DNA of 64,000 bases. It comes from Streptomyces gilvus. Its GTDB lineage: Bacteria; Actinomycetota; Actinomycetes; Streptomycetales; Streptomycetaceae. Below the pieces are notes generated by a model, which ran no database searches, was not told where the DNA came from, and saw only the letters and a program-made list of their open reading frames with translations. Within the stretch, counting starts at the first letter, position 1. Each line of letters begins with the position of its first letter. Location: assembly GCF_022513565.1 (NCBI RefSeq), contig NZ_JAKWBE010000014.1, positions 124,001-188,000 of the forward strand, in the 5' to 3' direction. The translations under genes were made by a program, and so were the position numbers. Below are positions 34,007 to 42,654 of the stretch, in pieces.

Positions 34007-34019
34007 GCACTGTCAGTGC
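34007..34019. promoter_or_regulatory. Perfect palindrome upstream of small conserved gene
   Basis: GCACTGTCAGTGC is a perfect 13-bp palindrome centred on a T. It lies 7 bp upstream of TAGGCT (34027-34032), the probable -10 box of the following leaderless gene. That is operator-like placement, but no regulator is adjacent. Confidence 0.4.
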
Positions 34020-34039
34020 TTGCCCCTAGGCTTGTCGGC

Positions 34040-34219
34040 ATGTCCCCCGAATCCATGGCCCCTGGTTCCGTGCGGTCCGCCGCCGAGGTGAACGAGCAGA
34101 TCCGGGCGCTCTGGCTGCGTGCGGGCGGTTCCCTGTCGGCCCAGGAGCGCGCGGAGTACGAGCTGCTGGTGGTCGAGTGGGCGGAGGCCATCCGGGCCGA
34201 CGTCATCGAGGCCGCCTGA
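34040..34219 (+). CDS. Small conserved hypothetical protein (59 aa)
   Basis: This 59-residue acidic helical protein has the core SAAEVNEQIRALWLRAGG and LSAQERAEYELLVVEWAEAI. I recognise it as a short conserved Streptomyces protein with no known function; it is predicted to be one or two helices. TAGGCT 7 nt before the ATG and the absence of a Shine-Dalgarno suggest a leaderless message. The in-frame ATG 24 nt upstream would sit within the promoter and is rejected. Codon use is normal for the region. Confidence 0.83.
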   Translation: MSPESMAPGSVRSAAEVNEQIRALWLRAGGSLSAQERAEYELLVVEWAEAIRADVIEAA

Positions 34220-34276
34220 AGCGGGGCGGTCCGCGTCGGGGGTGGGCGGTTTCCGACTGAGGCCGGACGGTTTGCT

Positions 34277-35017
34277 TCAACGGCCGCCCGCCACGCGCAA
34301 CACCGCGCCCGTCGTGTACGACGCCTCCGGTGACAGCAACCACGCGATGGCCGCGGCGATCTCCTCGGCCCGTCCCGGCCGCCGCAGCGGAATCGACGCC
34401 GCCATGCGCCGCGCCCGGTCGGGATCGCCCATCGCCGCGTGCATCTCGGTGTCGATCGCGCCGGGTGCGACGGCGTTGACGCGGATGCCGTCCGGCCCGA
34501 GCTCCTTCGCCAGTCCCAGGGTCAGCGCGTCGACGCCGGCCTTGGCCGCCGCGTAGTGCACGTACTCGCCGGGGCTGCCGAGCGTGGCGGCGCCCGAGGA
34601 CACGTTCACGATGGCGCCGCTCCCCCGTGCCGTCATCAGCTGTGCGGCCCGGCGTGAACACAGCAGGGTGCCGAGGAGGTTGACGTCGAGGACCCGTCGC
34701 AGCGTCGCCGTGTCCGTGTCGGCGAGACGACCCAGCAGCCCGGTCACACCGGCGTTGTTCACCAGCCCCGTCACCGGCCCCAGTTCGCCTTCCGCCGTCT
34801 CGAAGAGGCGCTCGACGTCCGCCTCGACGGACACGTCGACCCGCACCGCGACGGCACGTCCGCCGGCCTCGCGCACGCCCGCGGCCACCTCCCCGGCCGC
34901 GTCGGCATCGCGGACGTAGCCGATCACCACGTCGTGGCCGTCCGCCGCGAGCCGCAAGCAGGTCGCGGCGCCGATTCCCCTGCTGCCTCCGGTGACCACC
35001 GTGACGGGACGTGCCAT
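34277..35017 (-). CDS. SDR family oxidoreductase
   Basis: The 246-residue protein is a classical short-chain dehydrogenase: VVTGGSRGIGAATCL for cofactor binding, LVNNAGVTG in strand 4, NVSSGAATLG with the catalytic Ser, and YVHYAAAKAGVDAL with the Tyr-x3-Lys pair. It resembles FabG/glucose-dehydrogenase-like reductases; the substrate is unknown. The ATG follows GAGGAGG by about five bases, so the 13 upstream residues are excluded. It stands alone between a small gene and the SnoaL-like gene. Confidence 0.92.
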   Translation of the reverse strand: MARPVTVVTGGSRGIGAATCLRLAADGHDVVIGYVRDADAAGEVAAGVREAGGRAVAVRVDVSVEADVERLFETAEGELGPVTGLVNNAGVTGLLGRLADTDTATLRRVLDVNLLGTLLCSRRAAQLMTARGSGAIVNVSSGAATLGSPGEYVHYAAAKAGVDALTLGLAKELGPDGIRVNAVAPGAIDTEMHAAMGDPDRARRMAASIPLRRPGRAEEIAAAIAWLLSPEASYTTGAVLRVAGGR

Positions 35018-35206
35018 GAGTCCTCCTCGCCCGTGAAATGATCGATCATCGATCACTCTAGCTCCCAGGGGAGTGTGCGGTCAGGACGACCGGCGGGAAG
35101 GATGCCCTGCGCGGTAACGGAGTTCCGGCGACCGGCCAACGAGGCGCGGGGCGGCGGGAGTTCGACGCCCGATTGTCACCTCGCGCCCCTTGGCCCGGCA
35201 TCCTCG

Positions 35207-35689
35207 ATGCCCAACACTGAACCGATGACGCAGCGCGTGGAGCTCGCGACCGTGATGGACCGACTGGCCGTCGACGAGGTGGTCACCGACTACGCGGCGG
35301 CCGTGGACGACGGTGACTGGCAGGCGTACCGGGCGCTGTTCACGCCCGACGGACGCGCCGACTACCGCTCGGCCGGCGGTGTCGAGGGCGAGGCGGAGAA
35401 GGTCGCCGCGTGGCTCGCCGAGAGCATGCGGCTGTTTCCGATGCGCCAGCATCTGATCGTCAACCGTCGTGTGCGGTTCGGGACGTTGGACCAGGACCCC
35501 GGGGACACCGCGCGGGTGCGGGCCGACTACGTCAACCCCATGCGGTTCGACGCCCAGGGGGCCGCTCCCGACTTCGTGTGCGGCGGGCGCTACGCCTTCG
35601 GGCTGCTGCGGACCTCCGACGGCTGGCGGTTGCGTGAGGTCGTCGTACAGGAGAAGTGGCGGCGCATGCCCGAGCGGACCACCGGCTGA
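35207..35689 (+). CDS. SnoaL-like / NTF2-fold protein
   Basis: This 160-residue protein has the NTF2-like fold of SnoaL_4 proteins. RLAVDEVVTDYAAAVDDGDW leads into YRALFTPDGRADYRSAGG, with MRQHLIVNRRVRFG and a C-terminal GGRYAFGLLRTSDGWRLREV strand pair. Members act as hydroxylases, isomerases or cyclases, or as accessory subunits, so the reaction is unknown. Start choice is uncertain: ATG at 35207 or at 35225, neither with a strong Shine-Dalgarno. Confidence 0.85.
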   Translation: MPNTEPMTQRVELATVMDRLAVDEVVTDYAAAVDDGDWQAYRALFTPDGRADYRSAGGVEGEAEKVAAWLAESMRLFPMRQHLIVNRRVRFGTLDQDPGDTARVRADYVNPMRFDAQGAAPDFVCGGRYAFGLLRTSDGWRLREVVVQEKWRRMPERTTG

Positions 35690-35698
35690 TCACGCCTG

Positions 35699-35724
35699 TG
35701 TTCCGGATCATCTGTTCCGGATCA
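35699..35724. repeat. 12-bp direct repeat upstream of lnt
   Basis: TGTTCCGGATCA occurs twice, at 35699-35710 and 35713-35724, with a two-base gap (14-bp period). Both copies contain the TCCGGA palindrome. They lie 47-72 bp before the lnt start codon and could be a regulatory site. Confidence 0.7.
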
Positions 35725-35770
35725 CCGAAAGGACGCACACTGGAGCCACCAGCGGGTAGGGAGGCCTTTC

Positions 35771-37336
35771 ATGAGGAACTTCGGTGAATGGCTCGCCTCC
35801 CCCTGGCGGCGCTCCGCCCTCGCCGCGCTGGCCGGCGCCCTGCCCGTGTTCGCGTTCCCCGCGCCCTCTTTGTGGTGGTTCGCTTACGTCGCTCTCGTCC
35901 CCTGGATCGTGCTGATCCGCTCCGCGCCGACGGGAAGGCGGGCCGCCTACGACGGCTGGGCCGGCGGGTTCGGCTACATGGTGGCGGTGCACCACTGGCT
36001 GTTTCCCAGTCTGAACGTGTTCATCTTCGTCATCGGCGCCCTCCTGGGCGCGCTGTGGGCGCCGTGGGGCTGGCTGGTGCGGCGGTTCCTGAGCGGGGTG
36101 CCCGGTCCGGGGCGGGGCCTGGCCGCCCTGGTCGTGCTGCCGTCGGGCTGGCTGATGGTGGAGTTGGTGCGGTCCTGGCAGGGGCTCGGCGGGCCGTGGG
36201 GCATGCTCGGCTCCAGTCAGTGGCAGGTGCAGCCGGCGCTGCGGCTGGCCTCCGTCGGCGGGGTGTGGCTGCTGAGCTTCCTCGTGGTGGCCGTCAACGT
36301 CTCCCTCGCCGTGCTGGTGTCGGTGCGCGAGTCCCGGGTGCCGGCGGTCGCCGGGATCGTCGCGACGGCCGCCGCCACCTCCGCGGCCTGGGTGTGGTCA
36401 CCGCGCCCCGACACCGACGGCCGGGTGCGGATGGCCGTCGTGCAGCCCGGTGTCATGGAGGGCGCCGACCAGCGGTTCGCCCGCGAGGAACAGCTGACCC
36501 GGCAACTCGTCGGACGACACCTCGACCTCATCGTCTGGGGTGAGAGCAGCGTCGGCCACGACCTCGGCGACCGGCCCGACCTGGCGCGGCGGATCGCGGC
36601 GCTGTCCCGCGCGACCGGGGCCGACATCCTCGTCAACGTCGACGCGCGCCGCTCCGACAAGCCCGGCATCTACAAGAGTTCGGTGCTCGTCGGCCCGAAC
36701 GGCCTGACCGGTGACCGCTACGACAAGATGCGGCTCGTGCCGTTCGGCGAGTACATACCGGCCCGCAGGTTCCTCGGCTGGGCGACCTCCGTGGGCAAGG
36801 CGGCCGGTGAGGACCGCAGGCGGGGCACCGAGCAGGTCGTCATGAACGTGGGTCACGGTCTGCGGATCGGCCCGATGGTCTGCTTCGAGTCGGCGTTCCC
36901 CGACATGAGCCGTCATCTCGCCGAGGACGGCGCCGACGTCCTGGTGGCGCAGTCCTCGACGTCGACCTTCCAGCACAGTTGGGCCCCCGAGCAGCACGCC
37001 TCGCTGGCCGCCCTGCGGGCCGCGGAGACCGGCCGCCCGATGGTGCACGCGACCCTGACGGGCGTGTCGGCGGTGTACGGGCCGAGCGGGCAGCGGATCG
37101 GCTCGTGGGTGGGGACCAGCGACAGCGCGGCAGCGGTGTACGACATCCCACTGGCGCACGGCGTCACCCCGTACGTCCGCTACGGCGACTGGCCCGTGCA
37201 CGGCTCCCTCGTCGTCCTCGCGCTGTGGTGCGCGGCCGAGGGCGTCCGGGCCGTACGGCTCAGGCGGCCCGCTCCAGAACCGCACGTACCACCCGCTCGC
37301 ACAGTTCATGAGTCGCCAGCGCGTCCCGGGCGCTGA
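35771..37336 (+). CDS. lnt: Apolipoprotein N-acyltransferase
   Basis: Lnt (521 residues) N-acylates the diacylglyceryl-cysteine of lipoproteins. Six to eight N-terminal membrane helices precede a nitrilase domain. The catalytic triad is visible as Glu in IVWGESSVG, Lys in YDKMRLVPFGEYIP and Cys in MVCFESAFPDMSR. Streptomyces lipoproteins can be N-acylated, and the window encodes several lipoprotein candidates. GGGAGG precedes the ATG. The last 77 nt overlap the 3' end of the convergent Gfo/Idh gene, which is unusually long for convergent overlap. Confidence 0.94.
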   Translation: MRNFGEWLASPWRRSALAALAGALPVFAFPAPSLWWFAYVALVPWIVLIRSAPTGRRAAYDGWAGGFGYMVAVHHWLFPSLNVFIFVIGALLGALWAPWGWLVRRFLSGVPGPGRGLAALVVLPSGWLMVELVRSWQGLGGPWGMLGSSQWQVQPALRLASVGGVWLLSFLVVAVNVSLAVLVSVRESRVPAVAGIVATAAATSAAWVWSPRPDTDGRVRMAVVQPGVMEGADQRFAREEQLTRQLVGRHLDLIVWGESSVGHDLGDRPDLARRIAALSRATGADILVNVDARRSDKPGIYKSSVLVGPNGLTGDRYDKMRLVPFGEYIPARRFLGWATSVGKAAGEDRRRGTEQVVMNVGHGLRIGPMVCFESAFPDMSRHLAEDGADVLVAQSSTSTFQHSWAPEQHASLAALRAAETGRPMVHATLTGVSAVYGPSGQRIGSWVGTSDSAAAVYDIPLAHGVTPYVRYGDWPVHGSLVVLALWCAAEGVRAVRLRRPAPEPHVPPARTVHESPARPGR

Positions 37337-38165
37337 GCACCTTGCCGGCGCGCACCGCGTCCAGGAAGGCCAGCGCGGCCTGTTCGATGCCGCGCTGCCG
37401 GGCCACCGGCACCCAGTCGCCGCGCCGGCGCACGGTGGGCTGGCCCTTGTGGTCGACGACCTCGGCGAGGTTGAGCACCTGACGCTTGGTGTCCTGCCCG
37501 GACACCTCCAGGATCTCCTCCGCGGAACCGCTGAGCCGGTTCATCACACCGAGCGCGGTGAAGCCGTCGCCGGACAGCTGCAGGACGACGTGATGGAGCA
37601 GGCCGTCCTCGACGCGGGCCCGCACGGTCATGTCGTCGACCGGGCCGGGCACCAGGAAGCGCAGGGTGTCGACGACGTGGATGAAGTCGTCGAGGATCAT
37701 CGAGCGCGGTTCCTCCGGCAGCCCGATGCGGTTCTTCTGCATCAGGATCAACTCGCGCGGATGGTCGGCGCACTGGACGTACCCGGGCGCGAACCGCCGG
37801 TTGAACCCGACGGCCAGGCTGACGTCGCGCTGCTCGGCGAGCGCCACCAGCCGCTCGGAGTCGGCGAGTTGGTGGGCGAGCGGCTTGTCGACGTATGTCG
37901 GCACGCCCGCCTCCAGCAGCCGCGTGACGATCTCCGGGTGCGCCACGGTCGGCGCGTGCACGAAGGCGGCGTCGAGGTCCTGGGCGAGCAGCGCGTCCAG
38001 GGTGGCGTGCCGGTGGTCCCGCGGCAGGTGCAGACTGTCGCCGACCCGGTCGAGCGTCGCGGGTGTCCGGGTCTGCAGATGCAGTTCGACCCCGGCCAGC
38101 CCGGCGAGGACCGGGAGATAGGCCTTCTGCGCGATGTCACCGAGTCCGATGCAGCCGACCTTCAC
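37260..38165 (-). CDS. Gfo/Idh/MocA family oxidoreductase (second copy)
   Basis: This 301-residue protein has KVGCIGLGDIAQKAYLPVLA at the Rossmann start, the DKP loop (PTYVDKPLAHQLADSERLV) and the FNRRFAPGY segment after it. It is shorter than the first copy at 31.6 kb and lacks its long C-terminal region, so the two are not recent duplicates. The substrate is unknown. The GTG start follows AAGGAG at good spacing. It overlaps lnt tail to tail. Confidence 0.9.
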   Translation of the reverse strand: MKVGCIGLGDIAQKAYLPVLAGLAGVELHLQTRTPATLDRVGDSLHLPRDHRHATLDALLAQDLDAAFVHAPTVAHPEIVTRLLEAGVPTYVDKPLAHQLADSERLVALAEQRDVSLAVGFNRRFAPGYVQCADHPRELILMQKNRIGLPEEPRSMILDDFIHVVDTLRFLVPGPVDDMTVRARVEDGLLHHVVLQLSGDGFTALGVMNRLSGSAEEILEVSGQDTKRQVLNLAEVVDHKGQPTVRRRGDWVPVARQRGIEQAALAFLDAVRAGKVLSARDALATHELCERVVRAVLERAA

Positions 38166-38323
38166 GGGGTGCTCTCCTTAACCGTGGTCCTTCCGGAAGC
38201 ATACGGCGGGCCGGGGCGCCGCTCCGGGCCCGGTGTCTCGGCGCTGACCATGCCGGCCGACCGCGCCGGGAGCCGTACAGGAATTCGGTGGTGGGTCCAC
38301 GGGCGTTGGGAAAGGATGCGGCC

Positions 38324-38836
38324 ATGTCGACCGAACGCCATGATCCCGCGGCCACCGCCGACGAGCGCACCATGCTGGAGGGCTGGCTGGACTACCACCG
38401 GCAGACCCTGGCCTGGAAGTGCGAGGGGCTGACCGACGCCCAGCTCAGGACAGCCGCGGTGGAGCCCTCCGAGCTGTCTCTGATGGGGCTGGTGCGGCAC
38501 ATGGCGGAGGTGGAGCGCAGCTGGTTCCGCTCGGTCCTCGCGGGCGAGGACACCGGGCCGATCTATTTCAGCGACGAGGACCCGGACGGGGAGTTCCACC
38601 TGACCGAGGCGGACACGTGGGCGGAGGCGCACGCCACCTGGCAGGCCGAGATCGAGGCCGCCCGGCGCAACGTGGCGGGCTTCGGCCTGGACGACCTCTC
38701 CAAGAGCCTGCACCGGCGTACCGGGGAGCAGTTCAACCTGCGCTGGATCTACACCCACATGATCGAGGAGTACGCCCGGCACAACGGCCACGCCGACCTG
38801 ATCCGCGAGCGCCTCGACGGCGCCACCGGCGAGTGA
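38324..38836 (+). CDS. DinB family protein
   Basis: The 170-residue protein is a four-helix DinB/DUF664 bundle. The metal-binding His residues sit in LMGLVRHMAEVERSWF and in the final YTHMIEEYARHNGHADLIRE. Related proteins are mycothiol-dependent transferases or isomerases (maleylpyruvate isomerase N-domain type), which fits an actinobacterium that uses mycothiol; activity here is inference. GGAAAGGA precedes the ATG, so the longer upstream reading frame is excluded. Confidence 0.9.
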   Translation: MSTERHDPAATADERTMLEGWLDYHRQTLAWKCEGLTDAQLRTAAVEPSELSLMGLVRHMAEVERSWFRSVLAGEDTGPIYFSDEDPDGEFHLTEADTWAEAHATWQAEIEAARRNVAGFGLDDLSKSLHRRTGEQFNLRWIYTHMIEEYARHNGHADLIRERLDGATGE

Positions 38837-38885
38837 CGTCAGCCGGGAGGCCCCCGCGCCCGCCATAAGGGGCGGGAGATCACCC

Positions 38886-39422
38886 GTGCGGGGCATCCTG
38901 CGCTCATCCGCTGTCCGCCGGGCCGCTTCGGACGCCATTGTTGCGCGGGTGCATCGAACGACGACCACCGCAACGCTCCTGGTCACCGTGGCCGTCACGG
39001 CCCTGTCCGGCTGTGTGACCGTCCAGCGCCCGCCCCTGCCCGTGGCACCGGCGGCGGCCCCGTCCCGGCCGCCGGCCCCGCGCCCGGACGGTGAGGGGGA
39101 GCCGCAGATCGTGCGGGCGCCGGCCCGGGAGGCCCTGGAGATGATCGGCCCGTCCCGGAGCGCGGAGCCCAGGACACCGGAACGGCACCGGAATCCGGCA
39201 CGCGAGCCCGCCCCGGTCGACCGGCCGGCGGCGCCCCGCTCGCAGCCGCGGCCGGCGCATCCGGGGCCGCGGCACCGGCAACAGCCCGGCATCGAGATCC
39301 CCGATGTGACCAGGTCGGTTCCGACGGGCCAGGCCGACGTGTGTGCCCTGGGCAAGCGGTACGGCGGCTGGCGGGCGGACAGCCCGGAGTCGGTGATCTG
39401 CCGGCAGACGTACGGGCGGTGA
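38886..39422 (+). CDS. Putative Pro-rich lipoprotein
   Basis: This 178-residue protein begins with a basic region, a hydrophobic stretch (LLVTVAVTALSG) and a lipobox LSGC at about residue 43, so it is probably lipid-anchored. The mature part is very Pro/Arg-rich and likely disordered, ending in a short globular piece VCALGKRYGGWRADSPESVIC with two Cys residues. Function is unknown. A GTG start is used with GGGAGA upstream. The long n-region before the lipobox leaves some doubt about the exact start. Confidence 0.82.
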   Translation: MRGILRSSAVRRAASDAIVARVHRTTTTATLLVTVAVTALSGCVTVQRPPLPVAPAAAPSRPPAPRPDGEGEPQIVRAPAREALEMIGPSRSAEPRTPERHRNPAREPAPVDRPAAPRSQPRPAHPGPRHRQQPGIEIPDVTRSVPTGQADVCALGKRYGGWRADSPESVICRQTYGR

Positions 39423-39438
39423 CCCCGGGACGGTGCGC

Positions 39439-39960
39439 TCACGGCCGCTGCCGGGGCGGCCCCCACCAGCCCGTGTCACCGGGACCGTCCTCGGCGAGGC
39501 GCAGTTCCAGCCGGGTGATGGCCGCCCGTACCCCGTCGCCGTAGCTGTCGTGGGCGAGGGTCTCGGCGGCCGTGCGGGCCCGGTGGAGGTGGCTGCGGGC
39601 GGCGCCGCCGCGGCCGAGCTTGACGTAGTCGGCCGCCAGGTTGAGGTGCAGCGAGGGGTAGAGGGCGCGTACCGCGAGCGCGCTCTCGTGCTCGGCGGAC
39701 CGTTCGTCGGTCAGTTCCTCCGCCGCCGTCAACGCCCGCAGGTCCCACGCCAGTTCGTCGGCCGGGTCGTCCTGGGCGTCGGCCAGGTAGTGGGCCAGGG
39801 TGCAGCGGTGCAGGGGGTCGCCGTCCTCGCCGATCTCCGCCCACAGGGCGAGGAAGCGGTCCCGGGCCTCCTCGCGGTCGCCCGCGTGCTGCAGGATCAC
39901 GACCTGCCCGATCCGTGACATCACGGCGTCCGACGCCGTCTGCTCCGGTCCCTTGGCCAC
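39439..39960 (-). CDS. TPR-like helical hypothetical protein
   Basis: The 173-residue protein reads as paired helices: SRIGQVVILQHAGDREEARD, HRCTLAHYLADAQDDPADEL, YPSLHLNLAADYVKLGRGG and RSHLHRARTAAETLAHDSYG. This is the pattern of tetratricopeptide repeats. It is a conserved Streptomyces hypothetical. The GTG at 39960 has GCGGAG upstream; an internal ATG (before SRIGQ) at 39921 is the alternative. The frame upstream of 39960 is open by chance and overlaps ung, so it is not included. Confidence 0.78.
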   Translation of the reverse strand: MAKGPEQTASDAVMSRIGQVVILQHAGDREEARDRFLALWAEIGEDGDPLHRCTLAHYLADAQDDPADELAWDLRALTAAEELTDERSAEHESALAVRALYPSLHLNLAADYVKLGRGGAARSHLHRARTAAETLAHDSYGDGVRAAITRLELRLAEDGPGDTGWWGPPRQRP

Positions 39961-40070
39961 CGCGCACTCCGCCCACTCGTCGGCTGTCCCGGTCGACGCT
40001 AACCCCGGGCCCGGGTGATCACGGGCAGGCGGCACCGGGCCGGCTCGACGCGGAACCGGCCCGGCGGTGC

Positions 40071-40754
40071 TCAGCCCAGGTTCGGGACGGTCCAGTCGAT
40101 CGGCTCGTGGCCCTGCGCCGCGACCGCCTCGTTGATCTGCGTGAACGGGCGCGAGCCGAAGAACTTCTTCGCGGACAGCGGGGAGGGGTGCGCTCCCTTG
40201 ACCACCGCGTGCCGCCTCTCGTCGATCAGCGGCAGCTTCTTCTGCGCGTAGTTGCCCCACAGGACGAAGACCGCCGGGTCGGGCCGCTCGGCCACCGCGC
40301 GGATCACCGCGTCGGTGAACTTCTCCCAGCCCTTGCCCTTGTGCGAGTTGGCCTCGCCGGAGCGGACCGTGAGCACCGCGTTCAGCAGCAGGACGCCCTG
40401 TTCGGCCCACGGCATCAGATAGCCGTTGTCGGGGACGGGGCTGCCCAGCTCCTCGTGCATCTCCTTGTAGATGTTGCGCAGCGACGGCGGGATCCTGACG
40501 CCCGGGCGGACCGAGAAGCACAGCCCGTGGCCCTGGCCCTCGCCGTGGTACGGGTCCTGGCCGAGGACGAGGACCTTCACCTTGTCGTAGGGCGTGGCGT
40601 CCAGCGCGGCGAAGACCTCCTCACGCGGCGGGTAGACGGGACCGCGCGCCCGCTCCTCCTCGACGAACTCCGTCAGCTCCTTGAAGTAGGGCTGCTGCAG
40701 TTCGTCGCCCAGAACCCCGCGCCAGGACTCGGGCAGCATGGCGATGTCGGTCAC
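40071..40754 (-). CDS. ung: Uracil-DNA glycosylase
   Basis: Ung (227 residues) removes uracil from DNA to start base-excision repair. The catalytic GQDPYHGEGQGHGLCFSV motif (Asp activates water) is near residue 66, LLLNAVLTVRSGEANSHKGK follows, and HPSPLSAKKFFGS is the C-terminal minor-groove loop with catalytic His. This is family 1 UDG, complete in length. The GTG start follows AAGGA. The gene is flanked by the TPR-like gene downstream and a divergently unrelated stretch upstream. Confidence 0.97.
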   Translation of the reverse strand: MTDIAMLPESWRGVLGDELQQPYFKELTEFVEEERARGPVYPPREEVFAALDATPYDKVKVLVLGQDPYHGEGQGHGLCFSVRPGVRIPPSLRNIYKEMHEELGSPVPDNGYLMPWAEQGVLLLNAVLTVRSGEANSHKGKGWEKFTDAVIRAVAERPDPAVFVLWGNYAQKKLPLIDERRHAVVKGAHPSPLSAKKFFGSRPFTQINEAVAAQGHEPIDWTVPNLG

Positions 40755-40859
40755 GTCAACGTCCTTACGATGTGCGGAAAACGGCGTGCGGTCACTTCCA
40801 GGACTCAGAACCTACAGGCGACCACTGACATTGACCCGCCGCCGCCCGAAGTACCCCGT

Positions 40860-42443
40860 CTACCAGCTGGTCTTGCGGTACAGCTGCCACATCATCATGA
40901 TCGTCGACGGGTCCAGCGCCTGCTCCGCGCCGGAGATGTCGTCGCTGGCGGCGACGTACTGCTTGCCCTGCCACAGCGGCAGCAGCCGGGCGTCGCGGAC
41001 GAGCACCTGCTGGGCCCTCTCGAACTCCTGGACGACGTCGGCGCGGTCGCTCTGCCGCCGGGACTCGGGCAGCAGCCGCCCGGTGATCTCGGGCGCCGGG
41101 TAGGGCGTGCCGAGCGCGTTCTGGTCGCCGACGAAGGGGGCGATGAAGTTGTCCGGGTCGGGGAAGTCGGGGAACCAGCCGCGCCCGAACACCGGGTACT
41201 CGCCCTGCTGGTAGCCGGTCACATACGTCTTCCAGGGCCGGCTCCTGAGGGTGACCGTGAACAGGCCCGAGGCCTCCAGCTGGCGCTTGAGCTCGGCGAA
41301 CTCCAGCCCCGTGGAGGAGCCGTAGCGGTCGGTGGTGTACCAGAGGGTGAGCGGGACGCGCTGCCCGATGCCCGCGTCGGTGAGGATCCTGCGGGCCTTG
41401 CTGACGCTGGGGCTGCCGAAGTCGTCGAAGAAGTCGGTCGTGTGGCCGGTCAGCCCCTTCGGGACCATGGAGTACAGCGGCTCGACGGTGTCCTTGTAGA
41501 CCTTGTGCGCGATCGCGCCCCGGTCGACGATCTGGGCGACGGCCTTGCGGACCGCGAGATTGCCGGCCCAGGGGTCCTTGGGGTTGAACACCAGGTAGTT
41601 GATCTCGATGCCGGCGCCCTCGTTGATGTTGAGCTTGCCGTTCGCGTCGTGCTTCTGCAGATCGACGACGTCGTCGGCGTCCAGTCCGCGGAAGGCGACG
41701 TCGAGGGTGCCCTTGCGCAGGTCGGCGACCATCGGGGCCGACTCGCGGTAGTAGCGGATGGTCACCGCGTCGTTCTTGCGGTCGGCGTAGCCCTTGTAGG
41801 TGCCGTTCCGGACGAGTTCGGCCTTCTTGCCGTCCTCGTACGACTGCAGCGTGTAGGGCCCCGAGCCGTCGACCTTGTCGTCCTTGCGCAGGGCGGCGGC
41901 CGGGTACTTCGCGGGGTCCACGATGGACATCGCGGGGGTGGCGAGCACGAAGGGGAAGGTCGCGTCGGGCTTGTCGAGGTGGAAGACGACCTCCGTGTCG
42001 CCCAGCGCCTGCACGCGGTCGAGGCTGCCGAGGAGCCCGGCGGGACCGCCGTTGAGGTTGATCTTCCGGATGCGGTCGATGGAGTACTTGACGGCCTGGG
42101 CGTCGAGGGCGTGTCCGTCGGAGAACTTCAGCCCCTTGCGCAGCTCGCATCGGTACGTCGTGTTCGAACTGTCGGTGAAGCGGCAGTTGTCGGCGGCGTC
42201 CGGCTGCGGGGTGGTCGCGCCGACGGGGTAGCTGAGCAGCGTCTGGTAGATGTTGCGGAACAGCTCCCACGACTGGTCCCAGGACGCCGCCGGGTCCAGG
42301 GTGCTGGGGGCGCTCGTCGTCCCGACCGTGATCGGTCCGGTGCTGTCGGAGGAGTCCGACGAGAGGACGCCGCACCCGGCCACCAGGGTCGATAGGGACG
42401 CGATGGCCGCCGTTCGCCGCAGGCCTCGGTTCCGGTTGAACAC
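40860..42443 (-). CDS. ABC transporter oligopeptide-binding lipoprotein (family 5)
   Basis: The 527-residue protein is a family 5 extracellular solute-binding protein (DppA/OppA type). The signal peptide ends in a lipobox (STLVAGC, Cys about residue 24), giving a membrane-anchored lipoprotein. LKFSDGHALDAQAVKYSIDR is the diagnostic family 5 segment. It would bind peptides or similar ligands for an ABC importer, but no permease or ATPase genes adjoin it, so it is an orphan. The GTG start with GAGGAG upstream is preferred over the frame's earlier start. Confidence 0.92.
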   Translation of the reverse strand: MFNRNRGLRRTAAIASLSTLVAGCGVLSSDSSDSTGPITVGTTSAPSTLDPAASWDQSWELFRNIYQTLLSYPVGATTPQPDAADNCRFTDSSNTTYRCELRKGLKFSDGHALDAQAVKYSIDRIRKINLNGGPAGLLGSLDRVQALGDTEVVFHLDKPDATFPFVLATPAMSIVDPAKYPAAALRKDDKVDGSGPYTLQSYEDGKKAELVRNGTYKGYADRKNDAVTIRYYRESAPMVADLRKGTLDVAFRGLDADDVVDLQKHDANGKLNINEGAGIEINYLVFNPKDPWAGNLAVRKAVAQIVDRGAIAHKVYKDTVEPLYSMVPKGLTGHTTDFFDDFGSPSVSKARRILTDAGIGQRVPLTLWYTTDRYGSSTGLEFAELKRQLEASGLFTVTLRSRPWKTYVTGYQQGEYPVFGRGWFPDFPDPDNFIAPFVGDQNALGTPYPAPEITGRLLPESRRQSDRADVVQEFERAQQVLVRDARLLPLWQGKQYVAASDDISGAEQALDPSTIMMMWQLYRKTSW

Positions 42444-42586
42444 GCGCTCGCTCCTCGATCTGCCGTACCAAGGGTCGGCAGACCATACCGCAGTGTGACG
42501 GGAGTTCAACCCGTGTCGCACAGGGCCCTTGATCAGCATCTTTATGACGACGTTGTCATTTCCCCATGCCTTTCCCGTACGACGAC

Positions 42587-42621
42587 GAGGGCGCCGTTCC
42601 CGTCAAGGAAACGGCGCCCTC
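42587..42621 (-). terminator. Strong hairpin downstream of fabG pair
   Basis: GAGGGCGCCGTT (42587-42598) pairs perfectly over 12 bp with AACGGCGCCCTC (42610-42621) around an 11-nt loop. It is placed 33 bp beyond the stop codon of the second FabG-like gene, so it likely ends that operon's transcript. Confidence 0.85.
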
Positions 42622-42654
42622 GGGTGCCCGATCGTTACAGTCGCAACGCCTTTG

